Below are positions 16,923 through 25,583 of a DNA stretch of 64,000 bases, one piece after another (within the stretch, counting starts at the first letter, position 1; every line of letters begins with the position of its first letter). The position numbers and the translations under genes are program-made. The notes under the pieces are model-generated. The model was not told where the DNA came from and searched no databases. It saw only the letters and a list, made by a program, of their open reading frames with translations. Origin of the DNA: an uncultured Lachnospiraceae bacterium. GTDB lineage: Bacteria; Bacillota; Clostridia; Lachnospirales; Lachnospiraceae. The DNA lies in contig CAJTMW010000007.1 of the NCBI GenBank assembly GCA_910577275.1, positions 17,079 through 81,078 of the forward strand. Direction: 5' to 3'.

Positions 16923-19013
16923 TTACGCCTGCGCCACATCCTTCATAGAGAAGCTCATCCTTCCCATTCTGTCCTTTCCAAGGCAAACCACCGTCACCTT
17001 GTCGCCAAGGGTAAGCACATCCTCCACGCGGTTGATTCTGCCTCTGGAAATCTTGGAAATGTGAACCATTCCCTCCTTGCCGGGCGCAAACTCAACGAAC
17101 GCGCCGAATTCCTTGATGCTCACAACGATTCCCTTGAAAATCTGGCCTTCCTGATAATCGGTAACAATAGTCTTGACGTACTCAACGGCCTTGTCCATCA
17201 TGGCCATGTCCGTTCCGCAAACCGAAACGTTTCCGTCGTCGGTGATATCAATCTTAACGCCTGTGCGGGCAATAATCTCGTTGATGGTCTTGCCTCTCTG
17301 ACCAACCACATCGCCAATCTTTTCAGGGTCAATCTGAATGGAAATAATCTTGGGCGCATAAGGTCCAACCTCCGGCCTGGGCTCTGCAATAGCTTTCTTC
17401 ATGCAGTTATCCATAATGAAAAGTCTTGCCTCGCGGCATCTTGCAATGGCGCCCTCTACAATAGGTCTTGTAAGGCCGTGAATCTTGATATCCATCTGGA
17501 TTGCCGTGATTCCTTCCGTAGTACCCGTCACCTTGAAGTCCATATCACCGAAGAAATCCTCAAGTCCCTGGATATCTGTGAGAAGCACAAAATCATCATC
17601 CGTATCCCCGGTTACAAGACCGCAGGAAATACCGGCCACCATCTTCTTAATCGGAACGCCTGCCGCCATCAGTGACATACAGGACGCACAGGTGGAAGCC
17701 ATGGAAGTGGAACCGTTGGACTCAAAGGTCTCGGAAACGGTGCGGATTGCATAGGGGAATTCCTCCTCGGAAGGAAGCACCGGAATCAGCGCGCGCTCCG
17801 CCAGCGCCCCATGACCGATTTCCCTTCTGCCGGGCCCTCTTGAGGGCTTTGTCTCGCCTACGGAGTAGGAGGGGAAATTATAATGATGCATGTAACGCTT
17901 GCTCACTTCATTCTCGTCCAGTCCGTCAATCTTCTGCTGCTCGGATAAAGGCGCAAGGGTACATACGTTGCAAATCTGCGTCTGTCCGCGGGTGAACATT
18001 GCGGAACCATGGACTCTGGGAATAATGTCAACCTCAGCTGCCAGAGGACGAATCTGGGTAATTTCACGTCCGTCGGGACGTTTGCGGTCCTTCAGAATCA
18101 TCTTGCGGACCGTCTTCTTCTGATACTGATAAACGGCCTCTCCGAGAACGGCAAGCCATTCCTCGTTTTCCGCAAAGGCTTCCTCCAGCTTTTCTGTAAT
18201 ATTTCTGATATTTTCTTCGCGAACCTGCTTTTCGTCCGTGAAAACCGCTTCCTCCATCTGTGCGGGAGGCACGATTTCCTTAATCGCCGCAAACAGCTCC
18301 TCGGGAATTGCACAGCTTGTATACTCATGCTTTGCCTTTCCAACCTCGGACACTATCTGATTGATAAAAGCAATAATTGTCTGATTAATTTCATGAGCCG
18401 TGTAAATGGCCTCAATCATTTTATCCTCGGGAACCTCGTTTGCCCCCGCTTCAATCATAATCACCTTTTCCGCCGTAGAAGCAACCGTCAGGTTGAGGTC
18501 GCCTACCTTCCACTGTTCCTGGGAAGGGTTGATTACGAATTCCCCGTCAATCATGCCCACCTGGGTCATAGCGCAGGGACCGTCAAAGGGAATATCGGAA
18601 ATGCAGGTTGCAATGGCTGCGCCAAGCATGGCCACCAGCTCGGGGCGGCACCCCGGGTCAACGCTCATAACCATGTTATTTAAAGTCACGTCGTTTCTGT
18701 AATCCTTGGGGAACAGGGGACGCATGGGCCTGTCAATTACCCTGCTTGTCAGAACAGCGTTTTCCGACGCCTTTCCCTCTCTCTTGTTAAATCCCCCCGG
18801 AATCTTGCCTACCGCATAGAGCTTTTCCTCATATTCTACACTCAGGGGGAAAAAATCAATTCCCTCTCTGGGCTTGTCCGATGCGGTTGCCGTTGACAAT
18901 ACGGTAGTATCGCCGTAATGCATGAACGCGCATCCATTCGCCTGCCTGCCCACTCTGTCAATGTCAACCGTGAGTGTACGGCCTGCAAGCTCCATTGAAA
19001 ACGTCTTGTACAT
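16923..19013 (-). CDS. pnp: Polyribonucleotide nucleotidyltransferase (PNPase)
   Basis: 3'-5' phosphorolytic exoribonuclease (696 residues) involved in mRNA decay and RNA quality control. Two RNase PH-like domains (about 1-210 and 310-540) are joined by an all-alpha linker. A KH domain (VVGQRGKTINEIIARTGVKI, about 555-615) and an S1 domain (EGQIFKGIVVSIKEFGAFVEF, about 622-692) follow. The catalytic second core contains the GRREIGHGALAERAL and SNGSTSMAS motifs. It follows rpsO, the arrangement known from E. coli and Bacillus, with a hairpin between the two genes. Confidence 0.97.
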   Translation of the reverse strand: MYKTFSMELAGRTLTVDIDRVGRQANGCAFMHYGDTTVLSTATASDKPREGIDFFPLSVEYEEKLYAVGKIPGGFNKREGKASENAVLTSRVIDRPMRPLFPKDYRNDVTLNNMVMSVDPGCRPELVAMLGAAIATCISDIPFDGPCAMTQVGMIDGEFVINPSQEQWKVGDLNLTVASTAEKVIMIEAGANEVPEDKMIEAIYTAHEINQTIIAFINQIVSEVGKAKHEYTSCAIPEELFAAIKEIVPPAQMEEAVFTDEKQVREENIRNITEKLEEAFAENEEWLAVLGEAVYQYQKKTVRKMILKDRKRPDGREITQIRPLAAEVDIIPRVHGSAMFTRGQTQICNVCTLAPLSEQQKIDGLDENEVSKRYMHHYNFPSYSVGETKPSRGPGRREIGHGALAERALIPVLPSEEEFPYAIRTVSETFESNGSTSMASTCASCMSLMAAGVPIKKMVAGISCGLVTGDTDDDFVLLTDIQGLEDFFGDMDFKVTGTTEGITAIQMDIKIHGLTRPIVEGAIARCREARLFIMDNCMKKAIAEPRPEVGPYAPKIISIQIDPEKIGDVVGQRGKTINEIIARTGVKIDITDDGNVSVCGTDMAMMDKAVEYVKTIVTDYQEGQIFKGIVVSIKEFGAFVEFAPGKEGMVHISKISRGRINRVEDVLTLGDKVTVVCLGKDRMGRMSFSMKDVAQA

Positions 19014-19067
19014 ACTCTCTCTCCTTTTCTCTTCTTACCACACGGGGCATCCCGCCCCGGCACATTT

Positions 19068-19097
19068 GAAAAGCGGAGTACGATTATCGCCCTCCGC
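19068..19097 (-). terminator. Hairpin with short T-tract between rpsO and pnp
   Basis: Minus-strand stem GCGGAG/CTCCGC with a 13-base loop followed by TTTTC. It resembles the partial terminator that lies between rpsO and pnp in other bacteria, and would let some transcripts end after rpsO. Confidence 0.6.
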
Positions 19098-19109
19098 CTT
19101 AACTGCCTC

Positions 19110-19376
19110 TTACTTTCTGATTCCCAGTTTTTCAATCAAAGCACGATATCTTTCAATATCCTTTTTCTTAAGATAATTAAGAAGACCGCGTCTTTGACCT
19201 ACCATCTTAAACATACCTCTTCTTGAGTGATTATCCTTCGGATGCTCTTTCAAATGCTCTGTAAGCTCCTGAATTCTCGCTGATAATACTGCAATCTGCA
19301 CCTCCGGCGAACCTGTGTCGCCCTCACATCTTGCATACTCCTTCATAATGGCTGTTTTCTTTTCCTTTGAAATCAT
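19110..19376 (-). CDS. rpsO: 30S ribosomal protein S15
   Basis: Primary rRNA-binding protein of the small subunit (88 residues, the usual length), contacting the 16S three-way junction in the central domain. Family sequence is visible throughout, e.g. GSPEVQIAVLSARIQELTEH and HSRRGMFKMVGQRRGLLNYL. AGGAGGATATATCTC precedes the ATG. The roughly 90-base leader behind the promoter could hold an S15 autoregulatory structure, but none was identified with confidence. pnp is downstream. Confidence 0.97.
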   Translation of the reverse strand: MISKEKKTAIMKEYARCEGDTGSPEVQIAVLSARIQELTEHLKEHPKDNHSRRGMFKMVGQRRGLLNYLKKKDIERYRALIEKLGIRK

Positions 19377-19469
19377 GAGATATATCCTCCTTGTTTTTAT
19401 GACCGCCTGATGCTAAGATTTGGCCGGAGTGTCCATAAATCTGAGCAACGGCTGATTCCACAGTAATAA

Positions 19470-19498
19470 ATGATAGCACAATCTTATCCGGCTGTAAA
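19470..19498 (-). promoter_or_regulatory. Promoter of the rpsO-pnp unit
   Basis: Minus strand TTTACA, 17 bp, TATCAT, placing transcription start about 85 bases before the S15 start codon. Confidence 0.65.
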
Positions 19499-19561
19499 GC
19501 GGAATTTTTCATGGATTCTGCATAGAATAGCTTCCGCTTATCTTATAATTTTTCAAACGCA

Positions 19562-19589
19562 TTGACTATTCCTTTAAATATGATATCAT
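19562..19589 (+). promoter_or_regulatory. Promoter of the AAA-nuclease gene
   Basis: Plus strand TTGACT, 16 bp, TATCAT with a TGA extension before the -10. The start codon is 46 bases downstream. Confidence 0.6.
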
Positions 19590-19634
19590 TTTGTCAACAA
19601 TATCAATGAAATCAGAAAAGCTATCGGGGGATAC

Positions 19635-21233
19635 ATGACACGTTATTTTAATACGGAAGGCCTTTGTAAGCCGGACAAACATTATATGGTACGACTGGAC
19701 GAACGCCTGACACAAATTAAACAGCAATATATCGACAGAGGAAAATATTTTGTCATTAACAGGGGACGGCAGTATGGCAAGACCACAACCCTGATGGCAT
19801 TAAAATCCTTTTTAAAAAACGACTATATAGTAATTTCCATGGATTTTCAGAAAATTGGGAGTGAAGAATTCAAAAATGCGGAAACTTTTGTATATGCCTT
19901 TTCAAAAATATTTCTTTCTGCCCTTTCAAAAGTAGATATCGAAACTGATGAAAAAGAAAATCTGCTGCATCCTTTAAGCAATTTTACAAACAATGATACC
20001 GACAAAAACCTGCGGGAACTTTTTATCAGGCTAAGTGAAATATGTTCCGCCGCTCCAAAGCCGATTCTGTTAATGATAGACGAAGTGGACAGCGCCGCAA
20101 ATAATCAGGTATTTATTGATTTTCTGGCACAGCTACGAGGCTGTTATCTTGACCGGGAGGACAGCCCGATATTTCATTCTGTCATCCTGGCAGGCGTTTA
20201 TGATATTAAAAACCTGAATTTAAAAATGCGTTCCCATGAGGAACATCAGTACAACAGCCCCTGGAACATATCTGCTGATTTTGATGTTGATATGAATTTT
20301 TCAGCAAAGCAGATTGCTGAAATGCTTAAAGAATATAGCGCAGACCACAATACCGGAATGGATTCCGCCATAATTGCGGAAGAAATTTACCGATATACAT
20401 CGGGATACCCATATCTGGTATCTGCAATCTGCAAAATTATGGATGAAAAACTTCCTTATAATGAAATTTTTTCAGTAAGCGGGAATATCTGGTCGAAAGC
20501 CGGGGTTTCTGAAGCGGTTAAAATTCTGCTTCGTTCCAGAACAACACTGTTCGACAGTTTGATTAAACACATAAATGAATACCCTGAGTTAAAAAGCATG
20601 TTACATGCCATACTGTTTCAGGGAGAGCAGTTGACATATAATCAGTATAATCATACCATAGCGCTGGCATGTATGTTTGGATATATCATTGATAACGGGG
20701 CAAACATACAGGTTGCAAACCGGATTTTTGAAACCTGCCTGTATAACCTGTTTTTGTCAGAGGAAGAACTGGCAAGCGCAATAAGCAGAATAGCCAGGCA
20801 GAGTAAAAATCAGTTTATAGCAGACGGCAGGCTTCATATGGAACGTGTTCTTGAAAAGTTTGTGGAATATTTTAACGAAATATACGGTGATAATGATGAG
20901 AAATTTATTGAAAAATATGGGCGTAAATTTTTCCTTTTATATTTGAAACCGATTATAAACGGCACAGGAAATTATTATATTGAAGCACAGACAAGAGATG
21001 CAAAGCGTACCGATATTATAATAGACTATGCAGGCGAGCAATTTGTTACGGAAATGAAAATCTGGCGTGGGAATGAATACAATGAACGCGGCAGACAGCA
21101 ATTAACTGACTACCTGAATTATTTTCACCAAAATAAGGGATATCTGCTCAGTTTTAACTTTAACAGAAAAAAGGAAACCGGTATAAAAACCCTTACCCTC
21201 GGAAATAAAACAATTATTGAAGCGGTCGTCTGA
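19635..21233 (+). CDS. AAA-type ATPase fused to a PD-(D/E)XK nuclease-like domain
   Basis: A 532-residue protein of the kind found in many copies in gut Clostridia and usually annotated only as ATP-binding protein. The N-terminal ATPase has Walker A GRQYGKTT at 44-51 and Walker B LLMIDEVD at 145-152. The middle (about 215-400) looks like a helical, winged-helix-type region. The C-terminus has a PD-(D/E)XK signature: Asp460, Glu473-Met-Lys475 and a RecB-like QxxxY at 489-493. This suggests ATP-regulated DNA cleavage or binding; biological role unknown, possibly defence or mobile-DNA related (inference). It is a single gene on the opposite strand from its neighbours and A+T-richer than them. 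Confidence 0.8.
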   Translation: MTRYFNTEGLCKPDKHYMVRLDERLTQIKQQYIDRGKYFVINRGRQYGKTTTLMALKSFLKNDYIVISMDFQKIGSEEFKNAETFVYAFSKIFLSALSKVDIETDEKENLLHPLSNFTNNDTDKNLRELFIRLSEICSAAPKPILLMIDEVDSAANNQVFIDFLAQLRGCYLDREDSPIFHSVILAGVYDIKNLNLKMRSHEEHQYNSPWNISADFDVDMNFSAKQIAEMLKEYSADHNTGMDSAIIAEEIYRYTSGYPYLVSAICKIMDEKLPYNEIFSVSGNIWSKAGVSEAVKILLRSRTTLFDSLIKHINEYPELKSMLHAILFQGEQLTYNQYNHTIALACMFGYIIDNGANIQVANRIFETCLYNLFLSEEELASAISRIARQSKNQFIADGRLHMERVLEKFVEYFNEIYGDNDEKFIEKYGRKFFLLYLKPIINGTGNYYIEAQTRDAKRTDIIIDYAGEQFVTEMKIWRGNEYNERGRQQLTDYLNYFHQNKGYLLSFNFNRKKETGIKTLTLGNKTIIEAVV

Positions 21234-21271
21234 CCGGATTCAAAAGGGCAGTCGGGAAATAGATAGTTCCA

Positions 21272-21315
21272 AACAGGGGCAGGTGTGACTTGCATGAGTG
21301 ACGCCTGCCTCTGTT
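21272..21315. repeat. Inverted repeat between two convergent genes
   Basis: Arms AACAGGGGCAGG and CCTGCCTCTGTT (12 bp, one G-T pair) with a 20-base loop, between the AAA-nuclease gene and the NlpC/P60 gene. Neither strand has a T-run after it, so it is a weak terminator candidate for both. Confidence 0.55.
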
Positions 21316-21363
21316 CAGAATCAACGGCCTGCGCGCGAAGCGTGCAATCTGCCGTCTGGTACT

Positions 21364-22440
21364 CTAATCGTACAATACTCTCGTCATCTTATAAGGCGTC
21401 CGATAATTATAGGAAGAAATCTTAATTCCCGTCTTGGGACTGCTGGCGTGTATTACCTGACCGCCGCCAATATAAATCGCCACATGGTTTACCCTTCCGC
21501 CCTTTGCATAAAATACCAAATCTCCGGGCTGTAGTTCGGAGGCGCTGATTTTGCTTCCCGTGTTTGCCTGCTCTCTGGAAGTACGCGGCAGCGAAACGCC
21601 GAAATTTGCAAACACGCTCTTTACAAAGCCGGAGCAATCGGCTCCCTTCGTAAGGCTTGTCCCGCCCCATACGTAAGGATTCCCCAGAAACTGTTTTGCA
21701 TACTGGCACAAATCCACCCTGATATCGGAAACGCCCTCGCCGTAAATCAGCTCGGTTAAGGTAATCGCCGTATTCAAATCCGATTTCACTTCCACATAAT
21801 CAGCCGATACATACACTTCTTCATCGTCCAGATACACCTTTATCCAGCCGTCGTCCTGGATTTCCACGATATCCAGAATTTCTCCCGCCGCAACCTGCGT
21901 CACCACTTCCGCGTCGGTGTTGGGCATTTCCCGGATATTCAGGCTGTCCGCTGTGGAAACGGCGATTGCCGACGCCAGCTCCTCGCCCTTTTGCTTCGCC
22001 TCAAAGCCGGTGAGAAGATACTCCTCCTTTACATAGCCTTCCACCTTGCCGGAGGAGATAAACGCCCATCCGCTCTCGCTGCTTATAATCTCACAGGCCG
22101 CGTTTTTGGGGAGTTTACCCACCAGCTTCGCCGACTCGTCGGGCTCTTTTCTGATATTCAAATTGTTTTCGTCCACATTGCAGATGCCAAGGTGCGTGTA
22201 GCCCCACATGGCTCCCTCCGCCTGTCTGGCAATCTCCACATATTCAATTTTTGTGAGCGGGGAAATAAACAAGTCCCCCACCCCTGCGGTAAGCAGTTCT
22301 TCCGTATCGTTTACTGCGCTTTCCTTATTGGTATCGTTCAGCTCTGCAGCCTGTATGTACATCGGTTCTCCCAAAAACATTACAGCCGCTGTCAGCATAG
22401 CCGCTGACCTGTAAAAGCCACCTGTCATCAGTCTTTTCAA
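21364..22440 (-). CDS. Secreted SH3-domain NlpC/P60 cell-wall hydrolase
   Basis: Exported peptidoglycan endopeptidase (358 residues). A signal peptide (about 1-32, ending YIQAAE) is followed by two bacterial SH3 domains (about 80-145 and 155-220). The NlpC/P60 domain follows, with catalytic Cys269 (GADCSGF), His319 (VNHVAIY) and His331 (VIHASS). It probably cleaves stem peptides between D-Glu and the diamino acid. The start is TTG at 22440, supported by GGAGG seven bases upstream. The gene has a near-perfect sigma-A promoter and a WalR-like box in the leader. Confidence 0.93.
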   Translation of the reverse strand: MKRLMTGGFYRSAAMLTAAVMFLGEPMYIQAAELNDTNKESAVNDTEELLTAGVGDLFISPLTKIEYVEIARQAEGAMWGYTHLGICNVDENNLNIRKEPDESAKLVGKLPKNAACEIISSESGWAFISSGKVEGYVKEEYLLTGFEAKQKGEELASAIAVSTADSLNIREMPNTDAEVVTQVAAGEILDIVEIQDDGWIKVYLDDEEVYVSADYVEVKSDLNTAITLTELIYGEGVSDIRVDLCQYAKQFLGNPYVWGGTSLTKGADCSGFVKSVFANFGVSLPRTSREQANTGSKISASELQPGDLVFYAKGGRVNHVAIYIGGGQVIHASSPKTGIKISSYNYRTPYKMTRVLYD

Positions 22441-22458
22441 AACATAACCTCCAAAGTT

Positions 22459-22475
22459 GTTACAAATTTATTACA
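22459..22475 (-). promoter_or_regulatory. WalR (YycF)-like box in the NlpC/P60 leader
   Basis: Minus strand TGTAAT-AAATT-TGTAAC. This fits the published WalR pattern of two TGTWAH hexamers separated by five bases. It lies downstream of the -10, around +8 to +24, a position expected to repress. WalR is the essential wall-homeostasis regulator of Firmicutes, and wall hydrolases are its classical targets. Confidence 0.55.
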
Positions 22476-22489
22476 AATCTGACAAAAGT

Positions 22490-22518
22490 ATTATAACAAG
22501 TAACCTTTTGGATGTCAA
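22490..22518 (-). promoter_or_regulatory. Consensus promoter of the NlpC/P60 gene
   Basis: Minus strand TTGACA, 17 bp, TATAAT: a perfect match to both sigma-A hexamers at optimal spacing. Confidence 0.85.
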
Positions 22519-22605
22519 ATGTTCTGTTTTGTTTTTTTATGGAAATCCCCGCCTCCATACTTTTAGGCATAATCCTGCTTTTTTAGGATGCTTATGTTAT
22601 CGCTC

Positions 22606-23013
22606 CTATACTGGCATAATACATGATTCATTATAGAACGGAATCAACTCATCATGCGTAAGAAAAACCATATTTTCCGCCTTAGCCTGAGCTAAAAGCA
22701 GTCTGTCAAACGGGTCCCGATGTTTTCTGGGAGCAACCTCTGCATATTTCAGCGTTTCCACTATATAAGCGTGTTTAAAGCTTGTAACTAATGGTAAATA
22801 CCCTGCCATATTGCATAACTCCTCAAAGCATTGTGCCGAAAAAGGCATGTCTGATTTATGGAGGGCATGTTTAATTGCAACTTCCCATACGTTTGCGAAG
22901 CTATAATAAATATTATTGTTCCTATTAAGAAGAATATCTCTTGCCTTCGCAGACAACTTTACATCATCTCTTAAGGCCCAAATTAATATGTGAGTATCAG
23001 CTAAAAAATTCAT
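22606..23013 (-). CDS. PIN-domain toxin (VapC-like ribonuclease)
   Basis: A 135-residue PIN-fold RNase, the toxin of a type II toxin-antitoxin pair. Acidic active-site residues are in place: Asp6 (LADTHI), Glu44 (NVWEVAIK), Asp100 and Asp103 (RDPFDRLLLAQA) and Asp121 (THDE). The layout is closest to the Sll0205-type PIN subgroup. Its start codon overlaps the antitoxin stop (ATGA). RNA target unknown. Confidence 0.88.
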   Translation of the reverse strand: MNFLADTHILIWALRDDVKLSAKARDILLNRNNNIYYSFANVWEVAIKHALHKSDMPFSAQCFEELCNMAGYLPLVTSFKHAYIVETLKYAEVAPRKHRDPFDRLLLAQAKAENMVFLTHDELIPFYNESCIMPV

Positions 23014-23258
23014 ATCGTAACACCTTCAAATAAATCGGCTATCTCATCATTCCACTTATCAAAATTTTCAGGGTCTTCTATAATATTTTTTCCTATTCCT
23101 ATTCTCTTCGACACATCAATTCTGGTTTTATCATATTCTATGGCAGTCTCTCCCATCAGGAAAACAGGGTTCATATTATTTATCACCTGATTTATAAAGG
23201 CAGCGCCTTCGTCTGACATATTAATAATTCGGTTACATACTTGTTGCTGAACTGTCAC
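23010..23258 (-). CDS. Putative antitoxin of the PIN pair
   Basis: An 82-residue protein encoded directly before and overlapping the PIN toxin by four bases, the usual antitoxin position. The N-terminal half (QVCNRIINMSDEGAAFINQV) could form a small DNA-binding or dimerisation domain. The C-terminal part (IGIGKNIIEDPENFDKWNDE, then an acidic end) would be the toxin-neutralising tail. I do not recognise a named antitoxin family with certainty. An inverted repeat TTTACCA/TGGTAAA upstream (23331-23373) may be its operator. Confidence 0.7.
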   Translation of the reverse strand: MTVQQQVCNRIINMSDEGAAFINQVINNMNPVFLMGETAIEYDKTRIDVSKRIGIGKNIIEDPENFDKWNDEIADLFEGVTI

Positions 23259-23330
23259 TATATCACATCCCTTCCATTACATGCACTACAATCGTCTGTC
23301 ATAGCCATAAAACATTTCGCCATATAATAC

Positions 23331-23373
23331 TTTACCACAAAACGTCTAAATATTCCACCAAATTTATGGTAAA
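23331..23373. promoter_or_regulatory. Inverted repeat upstream of the toxin-antitoxin pair
   Basis: Arms TTTACCA (23331-23337) and TGGTAAA (23367-23373), 29 bp apart, 73 bases before the antitoxin start. It is a plausible autoregulatory site but short, so chance is possible. Confidence 0.35.
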
Positions 23374-23400
23374 CAGTCTTTACACCCCAGGTTGCTCCGC

Positions 23401-24087
23401 TTACCTCTCTGCCGCAAGCGCAAACTCTTTTGACGTACACCCCGTAAGCTTTACTATCAAAGCCCTGTCCATTCCTTCCCGCTGCATATTCCGGATAATG
23501 GAAATGCGTTCTTCCTTTTTTCCTTTTCTTTCCCCTTTACTCATTCCCGACGCCTGACCTTCCCGTCTCCCCGCCGTTCTCGCATCCTCCATAAGTTCTT
23601 CCAGCGCTTTGCACAAAACAAATCCCTCCTTTTCCTTTGCCGCTTTTATCGTCAGCCGTTTCCATCCCAGATGCGCCGCAATGGCTCTCGCGGCGTCTTC
23701 CTTCAGCCGAAGGAAGCTCTCCGAATGGAATAATGCATTTAACTTTTCTTTATTTCCCCTGCACTGCATTGCCTGAAAAAATTCTTTTAAGTCCGTCTGA
23801 AAATAATCAGGATTGATATAATCCGCTTCCAGCAGAGGAAAGTCATAATCAGGGATTTTCCCTTTCAACATGGCCGCTGTTTTAACGGGTACATCAAATA
23901 ATTCCAACAGCCTCTTTCTTCCCTCAAAATGCCCGGTTCCCCGCAAAGACGGATAAACTCTGACGACCCGCGACAGGTCTTCTTTCTGTACAACCTTTTT
24001 ACCCTCATAAAAAGTAAAATTTAAAAGTTCCGCAAACCTTTCCCATTCCGCGAAGTAATCCTTCCCTGTTAAATCCTTTCTTCCCAT
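23401..24087 (-). pseudogene. Rpn-family nuclease/transposase-like protein lacking the catalytic core
   Basis: A 228-residue remnant. Residues 1-38 (MGRKDLTGKDYFAEWERFAE...) match the N-terminus of the Rpn/YhgA-like recombination-promoting nucleases common in Lachnospiraceae. The part from about residue 40 (RVYP...RLLELFDVP) matches their C-terminal half, including the KEGFVLCKALEELMEDARTAG segment and a Gly/Lys/Glu-rich tail. The roughly 90 residues holding the PD-(D/E)XK active site appear to be deleted in frame. The ATG at 24087 has AAAGGACGT before it; the open frame continues upstream without similarity. It could be expressed as a non-catalytic protein. Confidence 0.55.
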
Positions 24088-24525
24088 ACGTCCTTTCCGG
24101 CGGTATTCTCGGGCAGAACGTAGAATGTTCCTATCCTCCGCCTTTCCAAATCCAGCCATTTTCTCCTGTAGTTTCGTGAAATATGGCTGACACGCCGAAA
24201 TCGGACAACGCCGAATATCAGTCCCGAACGGAACCCTGATTTCACTGCAAAATTATAAGTCTCTGATAGATACATTATAGGAAATCCATTCGCTCCTGTC
24301 AATAAGATATCGGATATTCACTTTATATTTTTTCATTTACCAAAGCCTATTATAACAATCAAATGATATCTCCAAAAGAAATCGGTTTTTCTTTACACTC
24401 TCTGACAGGTTCGCTATAATAAAACTGCACCACTTACAGAGATTGACAAAACCAAAGAATAGCCCAAAAGGTATTAAATTATGCAGGCGCACTGACACTT
24501 TCTGTCGGTGCGCCTGCACTGCACT
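24088..24525. other. Gene-free, A+T-rich stretch between the Rpn remnant and ribF
   Basis: About 440 bases with no convincing gene on either strand; the short open frames here match nothing known to me. A TATAAT at about 24350 (minus strand) with a poor -35 could drive the Rpn remnant. The right end holds the ribF hairpin described separately. Confidence 0.5.
24482..24518 (-). terminator. Hairpin at the 3' end of the rimP-ribF operon
   Basis: Inverted repeat TGCAGGCGCACTGACA with its complement (16-bp stem, one G-T pair, five-base loop), eight bases after the ribF stop. The following minus-strand sequence is ATAATTTAAT rather than a T-run, so termination strength is uncertain. Confidence 0.55.
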
Positions 24526-25518
24526 TTAAAAAGGAACCTGACATTTTGCATGAAAGGCTCTTCCCTCCGCAATATCCCTCTCCATCTGCGCTTTCAGCTC
24601 CTCCACTCCGGCAAACCTCTGCTCCGGTCTTTTAAACTGCAAAAGCTCCGTCACAATTTCCCTTCCGTAGACATTCCTGTCGAAATCATAGAGGTAGGTT
24701 TCCACATCCACGGCGTCGGTGTCGTTTACCGTGGGCTTTCGCCCGATATTGGTGATTCCGGCATAGGTTTCCCCCTCCAGAAGTACTCTGGAATAGTATA
24801 CGCCTTTGAGCGGCAGCAGCTTTTCTTTTTCCGGGTAAAGGTTTAACGTGGGCATGCCAAGCTTTCTTCCAAGCCTGCTTCCCTCCTCCACACGCCCTTC
24901 AAAGCTGTAACAGCGCCCCAGAAGCCTTTCCGCCATAGGCATGTCTCCCTGTTCCACCGCTTCCCTCACAAAGGTAGAGCTGATTTCCCTGTGGCCATAA
25001 TAAAGCTTATCGATAATCTGAACCTTATAGCCGTAAGTATCCGCCAGCTTTATCAAAAGCTCCTTATTTCCCTGCCCCTTATAACCAAAGGTCACATCCG
25101 CTCCCGCTGCCAGATAGGCCGTGTGCATCTGCTCCGCCAGATATTTTTTTACAAATTCCCCGGGAGGCGTTGCCGCTGTCTGCGCATTTAAAGGGAATTC
25201 AATTAATATGTCAATCCCCAGCTTCTCAAACAGCTTTCGCTTTTCCTGACGGGTCGTGATTTCCGCAGTACTGCCGCCTCCGAAGAAAACCGAAGCAGAA
25301 GGGTAAAAGGTAAAAACAACTGCTTTCCGCCCTTTTTCTTTCTGTTTCAGAATATGGGAAAGGAGCGTCGCGTGCCCCTTATGGATTCCGTCAAATTTTC
25401 CGATTGCAACCGCAGTCCCGGCCTGGCAAATACCGGCGTCAGCATCCTTCTTTGCAGCAACTGTCCCGGCGCCGCCCGCTTCCAGCCAAAATTCCGTTGT
25501 ATTTTCAATGATTTCCAT
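24526..25518 (-). CDS. ribF: Bifunctional riboflavin kinase / FAD synthetase
   Basis: Makes FMN and FAD from riboflavin (330 residues). The N-terminal adenylyltransferase domain carries GKFDGIHKGH at 40-49 and the ISSTFVREAVEQGD motif near 180-195. The C-terminal riboflavin kinase domain contains GSRLGRKLGMPTLNL (the Mg-ATP loop, PTxN) and KGVYYSRV. The N-terminus is about 30 residues longer than in many homologues. Last gene of the rimP-nusA-infB operon, in the truB-ribF order usual for Firmicutes. No FMN riboswitch precedes it. Confidence 0.95.
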   Translation of the reverse strand: MEIIENTTEFWLEAGGAGTVAAKKDADAGICQAGTAVAIGKFDGIHKGHATLLSHILKQKEKGRKAVVFTFYPSASVFFGGGSTAEITTRQEKRKLFEKLGIDILIEFPLNAQTAATPPGEFVKKYLAEQMHTAYLAAGADVTFGYKGQGNKELLIKLADTYGYKVQIIDKLYYGHREISSTFVREAVEQGDMPMAERLLGRCYSFEGRVEEGSRLGRKLGMPTLNLYPEKEKLLPLKGVYYSRVLLEGETYAGITNIGRKPTVNDTDAVDVETYLYDFDRNVYGREIVTELLQFKRPEQRFAGVEELKAQMERDIAEGRAFHAKCQVPF

Positions 25519-25583
25519 CTTTCCTCCGTTTCCCGGCGCCCTGTCAAACCAGTTCCCTCATCATCCGCCAAAATCTGCCGTCG

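Noticed and set aside
24337..24519. A 60-codon minus-strand open frame before the Rpn remnant
   Set aside because: No ribosome binding site, no similarity, and it covers the ribF hairpin.
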